A stretch of 64,000 nucleotides of DNA from Brachyspira hampsonii. GTDB lineage: Bacteria > Spirochaetota > Brachyspiria > Brachyspirales > Brachyspiraceae. Positions 44,551 through 53,375 of the stretch are shown here, one piece after another. Made by a program: the position numbers and the translations under genes. Location of the stretch: the NCBI RefSeq assembly GCF_002214805.1, contig NZ_CP019914.1, positions 992,001 through 1,056,000 on the forward strand. Direction: 5' to 3'. The first letter of the stretch is position 1; each line of letters starts with the position of its first letter. The notes below the pieces were generated by a model. The model was not told the origin of the DNA. It was given only the letters and a program-made list of their open reading frames with translations, and searched no databases.

Positions 44551-45855
44551 TTAAAACTTCCAAGTAATACCTGTACTTCCATTGAAGGCAAGAGCACTGT
44601 TTGCACTATTTCCAATACCATCAACAGTAGTAGCCCCTCCAATCTGAGCTTCAAAATACCATTCCAAATTAGGTTTAGGAGTAATATATAGCTCTCCGTA
44701 TACCAAATATCCCACAGAGTAGAACAAAGGCGGTATTCTTACAGGTTTTGAGCTGCTAGCATAGGTATTAATTCCTCCTGTAATCATAGAAAATGAAATA
44801 GCAGGCTCAAAATAAACACTTATAAACTCACTTTCAGCAGTAAATCCTACAGGCATAGATACACCTATAAACTGAGGTTTTGTAAGATAATATTCTGTTC
44901 CTCCTATTTCTATAGAAGCTCCATCTCCTGTAAACATTATATTATGAGCTGTAAAATCATAGTATGGTGCAGCTGGTATTGAGCCAGAACTTCCTAATTC
45001 AAAAGCACCTATAGGATTTGAAGCATCTATATTATATAATCCAAATTTAGCTCCTCCTTCTTTAGTATCCATTCCCGGAGGTGTTACTTTGTATGAAGTA
45101 CCTGTAAAATCTGCTATTGATCCTTGATATGACACTCTTATTTGAGGCTCTATCAATACAGGATCAGTTGCAGCTATAAAATATCCTCTAACATCTATAC
45201 CTATGGATTGTCCTATAGTATCTTTTATAAATCCATATTTACCATTTTCTCCTACTGTTCCCATACCTGCCAAGTTACCGCCTCCTGCTAAATCTCCGCT
45301 TCTGCTTGAATTAGCTTTTAATCTGTACATGCCATATTTAAGATTAACTCTTATTCTACTGAATATATTATTTCCTGTATAATATTCTATTCTAGTATCT
45401 GTTGAAACGGCTATATCTCCATCATTAACATTTCCGCTTCCCACTCCTATTGTAACAGGTATATTTATTCTCAAATTTTGATTTAGAGCATAAGCAGTTA
45501 TTATAGGAGTATGTGCCTGCCAAGATCCTGATACATATTTAAATTGATATCCAGCTCCTATACCAAAGCTATCTGTTTTGTATCCGAATCCGGCTATAGC
45601 AGATGGTCTGAAAGTGCTTATTCCTCCTTTTGTTCCACTATTTAAATTATCAAGTAAAACCCCCGCTGTTTCTCCTTCAACACCTACCATAAATCTTAAA
45701 TTCTCTGTACCTGCTAATACTCCTAATCTGTCAAGCCTTATAGTAAGCTGATTTTCATCAATTAAAAAATCATTAAAGTCTTCTAAAATAGTATATCCAA
45801 ATATACTATAAGCACTCATTATTAAAGCTGTTAAAATCAAACATAAACGTTTCAT
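44551..45855 (-). CDS. Vsp-like outer-membrane protein
   Basis: 434 residues with a signal peptide (LCLILTALIMSAYSIFGY). The start of the mature chain, ILEDFNDFLIDENQLTIRLDRLGVL, resembles the first part of Brachyspira variable surface proteins (Vsp). The rest is Gly/aromatic-rich beta strand ending GITWKF with a terminal Phe, fitting a porin-like barrel. I am moderately sure of the Vsp link and more sure of the outer-membrane placement. AAGGAT precedes the ATG. An RNA structure lies 90-140 bases upstream. Confidence 0.65.
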   Translation of the reverse strand: MKRLCLILTALIMSAYSIFGYTILEDFNDFLIDENQLTIRLDRLGVLAGTENLRFMVGVEGETAGVLLDNLNSGTKGGISTFRPSAIAGFGYKTDSFGIGAGYQFKYVSGSWQAHTPIITAYALNQNLRINIPVTIGVGSGNVNDGDIAVSTDTRIEYYTGNNIFSRIRVNLKYGMYRLKANSSRSGDLAGGGNLAGMGTVGENGKYGFIKDTIGQSIGIDVRGYFIAATDPVLIEPQIRVSYQGSIADFTGTSYKVTPPGMDTKEGGAKFGLYNIDASNPIGAFELGSSGSIPAAPYYDFTAHNIMFTGDGASIEIGGTEYYLTKPQFIGVSMPVGFTAESEFISVYFEPAISFSMITGGINTYASSSKPVRIPPLFYSVGYLVYGELYITPKPNLEWYFEAQIGGATTVDGIGNSANSALAFNGSTGITWKF

Positions 45856-45946
45856 AATATTATCCTTAATTTTGTTTATAATTTTTTTAACAACTCTGTA
45901 TTTTTTATTAATACAATATTTATATACCTGTTTTATATAAAGACTA

Positions 45947-45995
45947 GGGATCTGCCATCTATATAATTGGCAGGATATTTATCATGGCAAATCCC
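45947..45995 (-). promoter_or_regulatory. Switchable hairpin before the Vsp-like gene
   Basis: On the minus strand GGGATTTGCCAT pairs with ATGGCAGATCCC (11 of 12). A nested TGCCA can instead pair with the same TGGCA. No T-run follows. It is GC-richer than its surroundings and unlike a plain terminator. Confidence 0.45.
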
Positions 45996-46055
45996 CAGAT
46001 AAAATGATAAAACAACTTTATTATAGCCCCCTATCACTATTAAATCTGTTTTTTG

Positions 46056-46724
46056 TTATAATGGTTTATTTTTGGTATTGTTTCTTTCTATCGCCTCCTT
46101 TAATAATTCTCCATTTTTATATATATCTTTACTCATTTCAATATACTTATTATAATTTTCATCGTCTTTTACTTTGAAGTAGTATTGAGAAAGCCATATA
46201 TATGATAAATATTTCTGATATTTTTCTTTTGCATTATCCAAAGCTTTATTAAAATATTCAAAAGCTTTTTTATTGCTCCCTCCTGCTATTGCAGGAGCAT
46301 GCATATATCCTATAGCTGTACCTAAAAGAGCAAAAAAATTAGAATCATCTTTCTCCAAAATCTTTTTATATATTTCTTTACTTTTTGAACCAAAAGAAAT
46401 TTTTTCTGAAAGTCCGCTGTAATAAACTATATAACTCATTAATTCAGATACGCTTATCAAATAATCAATATCTTCTGATTTTATATAATCTTTGTTAGCA
46501 TTTATAGTATCCTTCAAATAATTATATTTTTCTTTTTCATTAGTTATACTTTTTGATTTTATTAGTGCATATATATTCTTATGAGTTCTTGATGTATTAT
46601 TTTCTATTGATTTTATACTATATGATGAAGAATAATATTCATTGTAAAAATTATTAATTCCTTTAGTTTCATAAGAATATATTATATTTGTTATTATCAT
46701 AAATAAAATAATTATGTATTTCAT
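46056..46724 (-). CDS. Secreted TPR-like protein
   Basis: 222 residues with a signal peptide (KYIIILFMIITNIIYS). The rest is helical. The stretch FFALLGTAIGYMHAPAIAGGSNKKAFEYFNKALDNAKEKYQKYLSYIWLSQYYFK aligns in pattern with the protein at 62750 (PSLLGKAILTAYSPEFVGGGIDKAL..., IVYLWTSQAYFK). This A-x-x-GG-x-K-A pattern recalls TPR subunits such as TRAP T-component proteins. Start at 46724, after AAGGT. Probably a periplasmic scaffold. Confidence 0.7.
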   Translation of the reverse strand: MKYIIILFMIITNIIYSYETKGINNFYNEYYSSSYSIKSIENNTSRTHKNIYALIKSKSITNEKEKYNYLKDTINANKDYIKSEDIDYLISVSELMSYIVYYSGLSEKISFGSKSKEIYKKILEKDDSNFFALLGTAIGYMHAPAIAGGSNKKAFEYFNKALDNAKEKYQKYLSYIWLSQYYFKVKDDENYNKYIEMSKDIYKNGELLKEAIERNNTKNKPL

Positions 46725-46952
46725 ATAATTACCTTGCATAAGTTAGTATATATATTCAATTTGTTAGTATATTCTAACATTTAAAATAAAAAATCAATAG
46801 CTAAAAATAGATAAAATAAAAAAATATTTATAATTTAAAAATAATAAAAAAACATATCAAATAATATTTTAATAATTGAAAAAAAAATTATATTGATATA
46901 TCATTGTCTAAAATAAAAATTTGATTAAATAATAAATTTCATTGGAGGAAAT

Positions 46953-48380
46953 ATGGCTGTATCTAAGAAAAAAGCAGCAGTTAAATCTTCATCAAAAAAG
47001 GTTTCTAAATCTGCTAAGAAAACAGTTGTTGACAAAAAAGCTGCATCTAAGAAAGCTTCTAGTGTAAAAAAAGCTTCAAAAGCTGCAGAGAAAAAAGTAA
47101 TTGCTCCTAAATATTATGTATCAGAAACTCCATTAAAAAGTGCTGATAAAGAAATATTTGCTGCAATGAAAAATGAGTATAAGAGAGAAGTTAATGGCTT
47201 TGAACTTATAGCTAGCGAAAATATAGTTTCACGTGCTGTTATGGAAGCACAAGGCTCTATATTTACAAACAAATACGCTGAAGGTTATCCGTCAAAAAGA
47301 TATTACGGCGGATGCAGTGAGGTTGATATTGTAGAAGATTTAGCTAGAGAAAGAGCTAAAAAATTATTCAAAGCTCCTTTTATAAATGTACAGCCGCATT
47401 CCGGTTCTCAAGCTAATATGGGTGTTTATATGGCAGTTCTTCAGCCGGGAGATACTTGTTTAGGATTATCCCTTGATTCAGGCGGTCATTTAACACATGG
47501 TAAAAATGTAAATTTCTCCGGAAAAATATATAATTTCCAGCATTATAATGTTAGAAGAGATACTATGCAAATAGACTATGATGAGCTTAGAGATACTGCA
47601 AAAAGACTCAATCCTAAATTAATTGTAGCAGGCGGAAGTGCTTATCCTAGATTCATTGATTTCAAAAAATTCAGAGAAATAGCTGATGAAGTTGGTGCTT
47701 TATTAATGGTAGATATGGCACATATTGCAGGACTTGTTGCTGCAGGCGTTCACCCTAGCCCTGTTCCTCATGCTCATTTTGTTACAGGTACTACTCATAA
47801 AACTTTAAGAGGTCCTAGAGGCGGATATATAATTTCTACAGAGGAAGATCTAGCTAAAAAAATAGACAAAACTATATTCCCAGGTATACAAGGCGGTCCT
47901 TTAATGCATGTTATAGCTGCTAAGGCTGTATGTTTTAAAGAGGCATTAGATCCTAAATTTGTTAAATATCAAGAACAGGTTATAAAAAATGCTGAGTCTA
48001 TGGCTAATATGTTCCTTGCTAAAGGATATGAATTAATTTCAGGCGGTACTGATACACATTTAATATTAGTTGATGTAAAAAAATCTAAAGGCATAACAGG
48101 ACAGCTTGCTGAAACTATTTTAGATAAAGCACATATAACTATAAATAAAAACGGCATACCTTATGATACCGAATCTCCAATGGTAACAAGCGGAATAAGA
48201 TTGGGTACTCCTGCAATAACTACAAGAGGATTAAAAGAAAAAGATGTTATGGAATTAACTCAATATATAGATGAAGTTTTAAGCAATAGTAATGATGAAA
48301 AAATGATTAATGCTGTTGCTAAAAAAGTAGCTGCTCTATGTAAAAGATTCCCTATGTATAAATTTATAGCTGATATGTAA
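46953..48380 (+). CDS. glyA: Serine hydroxymethyltransferase with lysine/alanine-rich N-terminal tail
   Basis: 475 residues. From ~60 on it is a complete PLP-dependent [50 protein letters not shown] and the PLP-lysine motif [14 protein letters not shown]. It converts serine and THF to glycine and methylene-THF. The first ~50 residues ([19 protein letters not shown]...) are an extra Lys/Ala/Ser tail, like histone H1 C-termini and absent from standard SHMT (~415 residues). The ATG at 46953 with GGAGG is the only well-placed start, so the tail is translated. Confidence 0.95.
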   Translation: MAVSKKKAAVKSSSKKVSKSAKKTVVDKKAASKKASSVKKASKAAEKKVIAPKYYVSETPLKSADKEIFAAMKNEYKREVNGFELIASENIVSRAVMEAQGSIFTNKYAEGYPSKRYYGGCSEVDIVEDLARERAKKLFKAPFINVQPHSGSQANMGVYMAVLQPGDTCLGLSLDSGGHLTHGKNVNFSGKIYNFQHYNVRRDTMQIDYDELRDTAKRLNPKLIVAGGSAYPRFIDFKKFREIADEVGALLMVDMAHIAGLVAAGVHPSPVPHAHFVTGTTHKTLRGPRGGYIISTEEDLAKKIDKTIFPGIQGGPLMHVIAAKAVCFKEALDPKFVKYQEQVIKNAESMANMFLAKGYELISGGTDTHLILVDVKKSKGITGQLAETILDKAHITINKNGIPYDTESPMVTSGIRLGTPAITTRGLKEKDVMELTQYIDEVLSNSNDEKMINAVAKKVAALCKRFPMYKFIADM

Positions 48381-48398
48381 ATTGTATAATAGCATAAA

Positions 48399-48432
48399 AG
48401 GGAAGCTGATAATTTTCAGTTTCCCTTTTTTT
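48399..48432 (+). terminator. Intrinsic terminator after glyA
   Basis: AAAGGGAAGCTGA pairs with TTCAGTTTCCCTTT (one G-U), then T7. Confidence 0.85.
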
Positions 48433-48433
48433 A

Positions 48434-49108
48434 TCACAAATCTTTTATAATTTCTATATAGTTAAATATTTCATCTATTCTATTTAAAACTATATCAGCA
48501 CCATTTTCCAATAATATTTCTTTACTGTAGCTGTTTGTAATTGCGGCAGTAACTATTCCTGTTTTTTTTGCCCCTATAACACCTGCAAGACTATCTTCAA
48601 ATATTATAACATCTTCTTTTTTTATATTGCCATCTAATTTTTTTAATAATTCAAAAGCATTTAAAAATAAATCAGGTTCCGGCTTAGCTTTTAATTCACC
48701 ATTATAACATGAATAATCTTTTATATATTTTGATATGCCCTTCTTATCAGACATTTTTCTAACATAATTAATATTACTATTCGATGCTATAACAATATTA
48801 ATATTTTTTAATCTTTCTAAAGTTTCCATAACACCGTCAAAAGTTTCTAAATCTGTTTCTATTATTTTATGAAAATACATTTCGGCAGATTTAAAAAAAT
48901 TATCCGGTATATAATGACATTCTTTTTTTAAAATATTATCTATATCTTTAGTCTGAAACCCTGCTAAAGATTTAAAATCCACATCCTTAAGTACATTCAT
49001 TTCATTAGATGTATGAATCAATGCTTTAGTATATAAACTTTCACTATCAACTAAAGTTCCGTCAAAATCAAATATTGCAGCTTTTATCTTTATAGTTTTA
49101 TACATCAT
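48434..49108 (-). CDS. HAD superfamily phosphatase (beta-phosphoglucomutase/Gph-like)
   Basis: 224 residues, HAD subclass IA. Motif I DFDGTLVDSE includes both aspartates, motif II is ASNSN, motif III the lysine in KAKPEPDLF, and motif IV FEDSLAGV. It should dephosphorylate or isomerise a sugar phosphate or phosphoglycolate. The substrate is not evident. MMY at the start leaves a one-codon ambiguity. It converges on glyA. Confidence 0.88.
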   Translation of the reverse strand: MMYKTIKIKAAIFDFDGTLVDSESLYTKALIHTSNEMNVLKDVDFKSLAGFQTKDIDNILKKECHYIPDNFFKSAEMYFHKIIETDLETFDGVMETLERLKNINIVIASNSNINYVRKMSDKKGISKYIKDYSCYNGELKAKPEPDLFLNAFELLKKLDGNIKKEDVIIFEDSLAGVIGAKKTGIVTAAITNSYSKEILLENGADIVLNRIDEIFNYIEIIKDL

Positions 49109-49190
49109 TAATTTTCCTTAATATATTAAAATATTTATTGATGCAGATATTTTATATTTTTTTCTGTCAAAATCAATAGCATCATAATAT

Positions 49191-49219
49191 TTGATAATAA
49201 ATTACATATATGTTATAAT
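49191..49219 (+). promoter_or_regulatory. nagB promoter
   Basis: TTGATA, 17 bases, TATAAT, 60 bases before nagB; an ACATATATGT palindrome fills part of the spacer. Confidence 0.6.
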
Positions 49220-49278
49220 TTGCTTAAAGAGTTGATTTATGAAAAATATGATAATCCAAATAAAAGGAGTATATTATT

Positions 49279-50040
49279 ATGGGATTAAAATTAATTATCG
49301 CTAAAGATGCTAATGCAGTTGGGAAAAAAACGGCAGCAGAAATTATTAATTTATTAAAAGTTAAAAAAGATGCTGTTTTGGGACTTGCTACAGGAGGTAC
49401 TGCTGAGGCGGTATATCCTCATTTAATAAAGGCTTATGAAAAAAAAGAAATAGATTTTAAAAATGTTAAATCTGTCAACTTAGATGAATATAAAGGATTA
49501 GATCCTAAAAATGAACAAAGCTACAGATATTTTATGAATAAAAATTTATTTGATCATGTAAATATTGATAAAAAAAATACTTTTGTTCCTAAAGGTATAG
49601 GAGATAAAGATAAAATATTAAAAGAATTTGATGATAAAATAAATAAACTTCCTAGAGACATACAATTATTAGGTGTAGGACCTAATGGACATATAGCATT
49701 CAATGAACCTGATGAAGTTTTGCATGCCAATGCTTTATGTGTTAAACTTAATGAAAAAACTATCAAAGCTAATTCAAGATTCTTTGCTTCAGAAAAAGAT
49801 GTACCTAGAGAGGCATTCAGTATGGGCATGGGCGGAATATTAAAAGCTAAAAAAATAGTTATAGCCGCTATCGGAAAAGGAAAAGCTGCTGCTATGAAAG
49901 AGCTTCTTACTAATGATAAAATTACTACTAAATGTCCTGTTACATTCTTAAAACTTCATAATGATGTAGTTGTTGTTATAGATCAGGAATTGGCTGATGC
50001 TATACCAGAACTTCAGAAGAAAAAAGATAATAAAAAATAA
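49279..50040 (+). CDS. nagB: Glucosamine-6-phosphate deaminase
   Basis: 253 residues. It shows LGLATGGTAEAVYP, NLDEYKGL and the catalytic GVGPNGHIAFNEP. It turns glucosamine 6-phosphate into fructose 6-phosphate and ammonia, the last committed step of amino-sugar use. No nagA or NagC-type regulator adjoins it, but the ROK regulator at 29.6 kb could control it. AAAGGAG precedes the start. The C-terminal end is lysine-rich (KKKDNKK). Confidence 0.95.
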   Translation: MGLKLIIAKDANAVGKKTAAEIINLLKVKKDAVLGLATGGTAEAVYPHLIKAYEKKEIDFKNVKSVNLDEYKGLDPKNEQSYRYFMNKNLFDHVNIDKKNTFVPKGIGDKDKILKEFDDKINKLPRDIQLLGVGPNGHIAFNEPDEVLHANALCVKLNEKTIKANSRFFASEKDVPREAFSMGMGGILKAKKIVIAAIGKGKAAAMKELLTNDKITTKCPVTFLKLHNDVVVVIDQELADAIPELQKKKDNKK

Positions 50041-50067
50041 ATTAATAAAAAAATATACTTATAATTT

Positions 50068-50095
50068 AGGGCGGCTTAATGCTGTCCTTTTTTAT
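50068..50095 (+). terminator. Intrinsic terminator after nagB
   Basis: AGGGCGGC pairs with GCTGTCCT (two G-U), followed by T6. Confidence 0.7.
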
Positions 50096-50156
50096 TTTAT
50101 TCTTTGAAAATGGTTATATTTAAAAATGATATAAATTTAAGTATAGGATTTTGTAT

Positions 50157-51314
50157 ATGAAAAAGAAAGCTGTTTTAATAGTGGTAGACAGTTGCGGTGT
50201 AGGTGCTTTACCTGATGCAGCTGTTTTCGGTGATGAGGGAGTTAATACTCTCGCTCATTTAGCTGAAGCAGAAGGAGGGATAAACCTTCCTAATATGGAA
50301 AAAATAGGTCTTGGAAACATTATAGATATAAAAGGCGTTTCTAAAAATAATGATGCTTTAGGGTACTATGGAAAAGCGATGGAAACTTCTAAAGCTAAGG
50401 ATACTACTACAGGACATTGGGAAATAGCAGGATTAGTATCTGAAAAACCATTTAATACTTACCCTAATGGTTTTCCTGAAATTACTTTAAAAAAAATAGA
50501 AGAATTTTCAGGAAGAAAAGTTGTATGCAATAAACCTTATTCTGGTACCGAAGTTATAGATGATTATGCAGATGAACAATTAAAAAATGGGGCTTTAATT
50601 GTTTATACATCTGCTGATTCTGTACTTCAAATTGCAGCTCATGAGGAAATAATACCGATAGATGAGCTTTACAATATATGCAAAAAGGCTCTTGAAATAT
50701 GCAATGAGTATTCTCCTGTAGCAAGAGTTATAGCCCGTCCTTATATAGGAACTAAAGGTAATTATAAAAGAACTGAAAGAAGACATGATTATTCAGTACC
50801 TCCAAGCGGGGAAACTATGCTTGACAGATTAAAAAATCACAGTCTTCCTGTTATAGGCATAGGAAAAACAAGCGATATATTTGCAGGTGTTGGAATTACA
50901 GAAAACAGACAAACTAATAAAAACAATCTTGATGGTATAGAAAAAACTATTAAAGCTATTAAGGAAATTGATGAAGGATTAATATTTACAAATTTAGTTG
51001 ATTTTGATATGCTTTACGGACATAGAAGAGATCCTAAAGGATATAAAAATGCTTTGGAAGAATTCGATAAATATATTCCTGATATGATTGAAAATTTGAA
51101 TGATGATGATTTATTCATTATAACAGCAGATCATGGATGCGATCCTACATACAAGGGAAGCGATCATACAAGAGAATATATACCTATACTTGCTTATGGA
51201 AAAAATTTGAAAAAAAATGTTAATATAGGCATTAAAGATTCTTTTGTTTCTATAGCAGCGTCGATAGAAAAGCATTTACTTGGTGATACTAAACTTAAAG
51301 GCTGTTTTTTGTGA
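50157..51314 (+). CDS. deoB: Phosphopentomutase
   Basis: 385 residues of the alkaline-phosphatase fold. It has VVDSCGVGALPDA at the N-terminus, KDTTTGHWEIAG (phosphorylated threonine region), and the metal ligands FTADHGCDP-type (ITADHGCDPTYKGSDHTREY). It interconverts ribose or deoxyribose 1- and 5-phosphates in nucleoside salvage. Start is the ATG at 50157 after TAGGA; the TTG at 50151 is less likely. Confidence 0.95.
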   Translation: MKKKAVLIVVDSCGVGALPDAAVFGDEGVNTLAHLAEAEGGINLPNMEKIGLGNIIDIKGVSKNNDALGYYGKAMETSKAKDTTTGHWEIAGLVSEKPFNTYPNGFPEITLKKIEEFSGRKVVCNKPYSGTEVIDDYADEQLKNGALIVYTSADSVLQIAAHEEIIPIDELYNICKKALEICNEYSPVARVIARPYIGTKGNYKRTERRHDYSVPPSGETMLDRLKNHSLPVIGIGKTSDIFAGVGITENRQTNKNNLDGIEKTIKAIKEIDEGLIFTNLVDFDMLYGHRRDPKGYKNALEEFDKYIPDMIENLNDDDLFIITADHGCDPTYKGSDHTREYIPILAYGKNLKKNVNIGIKDSFVSIAASIEKHLLGDTKLKGCFL

Positions 51315-51412
51315 AAATAATATTACATAGAAAAATTCATTTTAAGATTATTAATTATAATAATACTATATGATAAAAATAAAGGGTTGGTATTCTAAAT
51401 TTTATTAGAATG

Positions 51413-51607
51413 CCCGCCCTTTTTCCTTATTGTTATAATTAGTTATTTTTAACTTTTTATTTCTATTTTATGAATACAGAAATAATATGCCCCACCCTAT
51501 TTTTTTTAAATTTATTATATATATCATCACGCGTTTAAAATAAAAATTATATTAAAAATTATTCTATAATATAATTTTTTTATGCTTTTTAATCTAATCA
51601 CCGCGTG
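51413..51607. repeat. Dispersed intergenic element, copy B
   Basis: CCCGCCC at 51413, CCCACCC 78 bases later at 51491, CACGCG at 51528 and its complement CGCGTG at 51602. Landmarks and distances match copy A at 1768-1959 within two bases. It fills the 376-bp gap between deoB and the nucleotidase terminator; no gene is seen there. Confidence 0.55.
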
Positions 51608-51640
51608 AAAATCAATTTTTTAAAAATGTTTTATATAAAA

Positions 51641-51671
51641 AAAGAGCCTAGTTTAATAAAACCAGACTCTT
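51641..51671 (-). terminator. Intrinsic terminator of the 5'-nucleotidase gene
   Basis: On the minus strand AAGAGTCTGGTTT pairs with AAACTAGGCTCTT (one or two mismatches), then T7. Confidence 0.82.
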
Positions 51672-51690
51672 ATTTATATTTTAATTATTA

Positions 51691-53247
51691 TTATTCAAAT
51701 ACTACTCTTGGATTTTGATCAATATAATCAGCAGGTACATTATTAAGCTCTTTAATCTTTGATATTAGAGCATCTCTTATATCATTTCCTGTATAAACAG
51801 CACTTTTTCCTTTTCTTCCAATCGGATTGTTTTGAGCATCAACATATCCGTCTCCGCCGTCAAATACAAAATCTGATAAAATAACAGTATAATCTTTAGC
51901 CTCGCTTATATCCTCTCCATTCAATTTTGCAGATACCAATTCTCCATTTGCTGTATATTTTACTTCCATACCTTTAGAATACTGTAAGAATCCTCCTTTT
52001 CCTCTCTTTTCACCAGAAAGTTTTATCATATCAAGAACATCTTTTCCATTTAATGAAACTATTATAACTTCATTGTTAAAAGGAGCAAATTCATTTTGTA
52101 TGTTTCCTAAAGTAATGTCTCCTGCTTTTAATACAGATCTTAAATTTCCTGAATTAATCATTACAATATCAACATTTTCATAAGAGTCTTTTACCAAATC
52201 ACAGGCAAAATTTCCTATAGCCATAGAATTAGATCTTATTCCGTCATGAACTAATTCCATAGGCAAAGTTCCTATTCTTACATTGAATTCTTTATCCACT
52301 GTAGCTTTCATCTCATCAATAAATGCAAGCATATCATTATCCTGCTCTATTGTCTGATCCATAGCAACCAATTTATAGTTTAAATTATTTTTATCCATTA
52401 CCCCATTATTAACATTCAAATTAATATTTCCTAAATAATGTCCGTAAGATCCAGCCTGCACTATAGGAGTACCATTAACAACTTCAGCTTTTTCTAATTC
52501 AGTATGACTATGTCCGCCTATTATTATATCAAATGTATTAGGAATAGCTTCAGCAATTTTTTTGTCTGCTTCATATCCAACATGGCTAAGCAGTATTGTA
52601 AGATCATTAGTAGTATTAAGCGGAGTTTGTTTTATGAAATCTTTTAATGATTTAATTTCTTCTTCAAATACTAAACCCTCAATATTTTTAGGGCTGTAAA
52701 CTGAATCTGTTGTTGTTATACCAATAATTGCTACATTAAGACCATTTACATTTGTAACTATATATGGAGCTGCATAATAACTATTATCTGATTTATTTTT
52801 TATATTCAAAGAAAGTGTAGGGAATTTTCTCTCTTTCATAATTTCTGTAAAATTACTAAGTCCGTAATCTACAAAATGATTTCCAACAGCAGCCGCATCA
52901 ACTCCAATCATATTCATAATATCAACTTCATCTCTTCCCTGAAATACTGTAGAATATACACTTCCTGTAATAGTGTCTCCGGCATGAAGAACTAATACAT
53001 TATTATTAGACTTTACCTGTTTTATGTATGAAGCTCTTCTGGCTGCCCCATACATATAGTTAGTTTCAGGCGGATTTACATCACTATTAACAACCATTTC
53101 CTGTTCATCTTTTCCATGAGTATCATTCATGTGTATTATAGTTAAACTGCCTGTATTTCCTGTTTTCTTTGCGGCAGAATTAGAACAGGAATATAAAAAT
53201 AAAATAATTAAAGATAATAATAAAATAATATGAGCTCTTTTAAACAT
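51691..53247 (-). CDS. 5'-nucleotidase/UshA-type metallophosphatase lipoprotein
   Basis: 518 residues with a lipobox (LFLYSC). The N-terminal calcineurin-like metallophosphatase domain has HMNDTHG, LHAGDTITGS, GNHFVD and GGHSHTE. The C-terminal nucleotide-binding domain (5_nucleotid_C) has INSGNLRS and FDGGDGYVD. It removes phosphate from extracellular nucleotides for nucleoside uptake, fitting salvage genes nearby. It is lipid-anchored, whereas E. coli UshA is soluble. Confidence 0.93.
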   Translation of the reverse strand: MFKRAHIILLLSLIILFLYSCSNSAAKKTGNTGSLTIIHMNDTHGKDEQEMVVNSDVNPPETNYMYGAARRASYIKQVKSNNNVLVLHAGDTITGSVYSTVFQGRDEVDIMNMIGVDAAAVGNHFVDYGLSNFTEIMKERKFPTLSLNIKNKSDNSYYAAPYIVTNVNGLNVAIIGITTTDSVYSPKNIEGLVFEEEIKSLKDFIKQTPLNTTNDLTILLSHVGYEADKKIAEAIPNTFDIIIGGHSHTELEKAEVVNGTPIVQAGSYGHYLGNINLNVNNGVMDKNNLNYKLVAMDQTIEQDNDMLAFIDEMKATVDKEFNVRIGTLPMELVHDGIRSNSMAIGNFACDLVKDSYENVDIVMINSGNLRSVLKAGDITLGNIQNEFAPFNNEVIIVSLNGKDVLDMIKLSGEKRGKGGFLQYSKGMEVKYTANGELVSAKLNGEDISEAKDYTVILSDFVFDGGDGYVDAQNNPIGRKGKSAVYTGNDIRDALISKIKELNNVPADYIDQNPRVVFE

Positions 53248-53276
53248 TTTAGTTCTCCTTCAAATATTATATGAAA

Positions 53277-53304
53277 ATTATATATCTATTATTCTCTTTT
53301 TCAA
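53277..53304 (-). promoter_or_regulatory. Promoter of the 5'-nucleotidase gene
   Basis: On the minus strand TTGAAA (53304-53299), 16 bases, TATAAT (53282-53277), between the pot terminator and the gene. Confidence 0.6.
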
Positions 53305-53325
53305 GATAATTTCTTTATAAATAAA

Positions 53326-53359
53326 AAAAGCCTAGCATGCTAAAACATACTAGGCTTTA
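53326..53359 (-). terminator. Terminator of the pot operon
   Basis: On the minus strand AAAGCCTAGTATG pairs with CATGCTAGGCTTT (one G-U), followed by T7. Confidence 0.85.
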
Positions 53360-53375
53360 TATCATAATAGAAATA

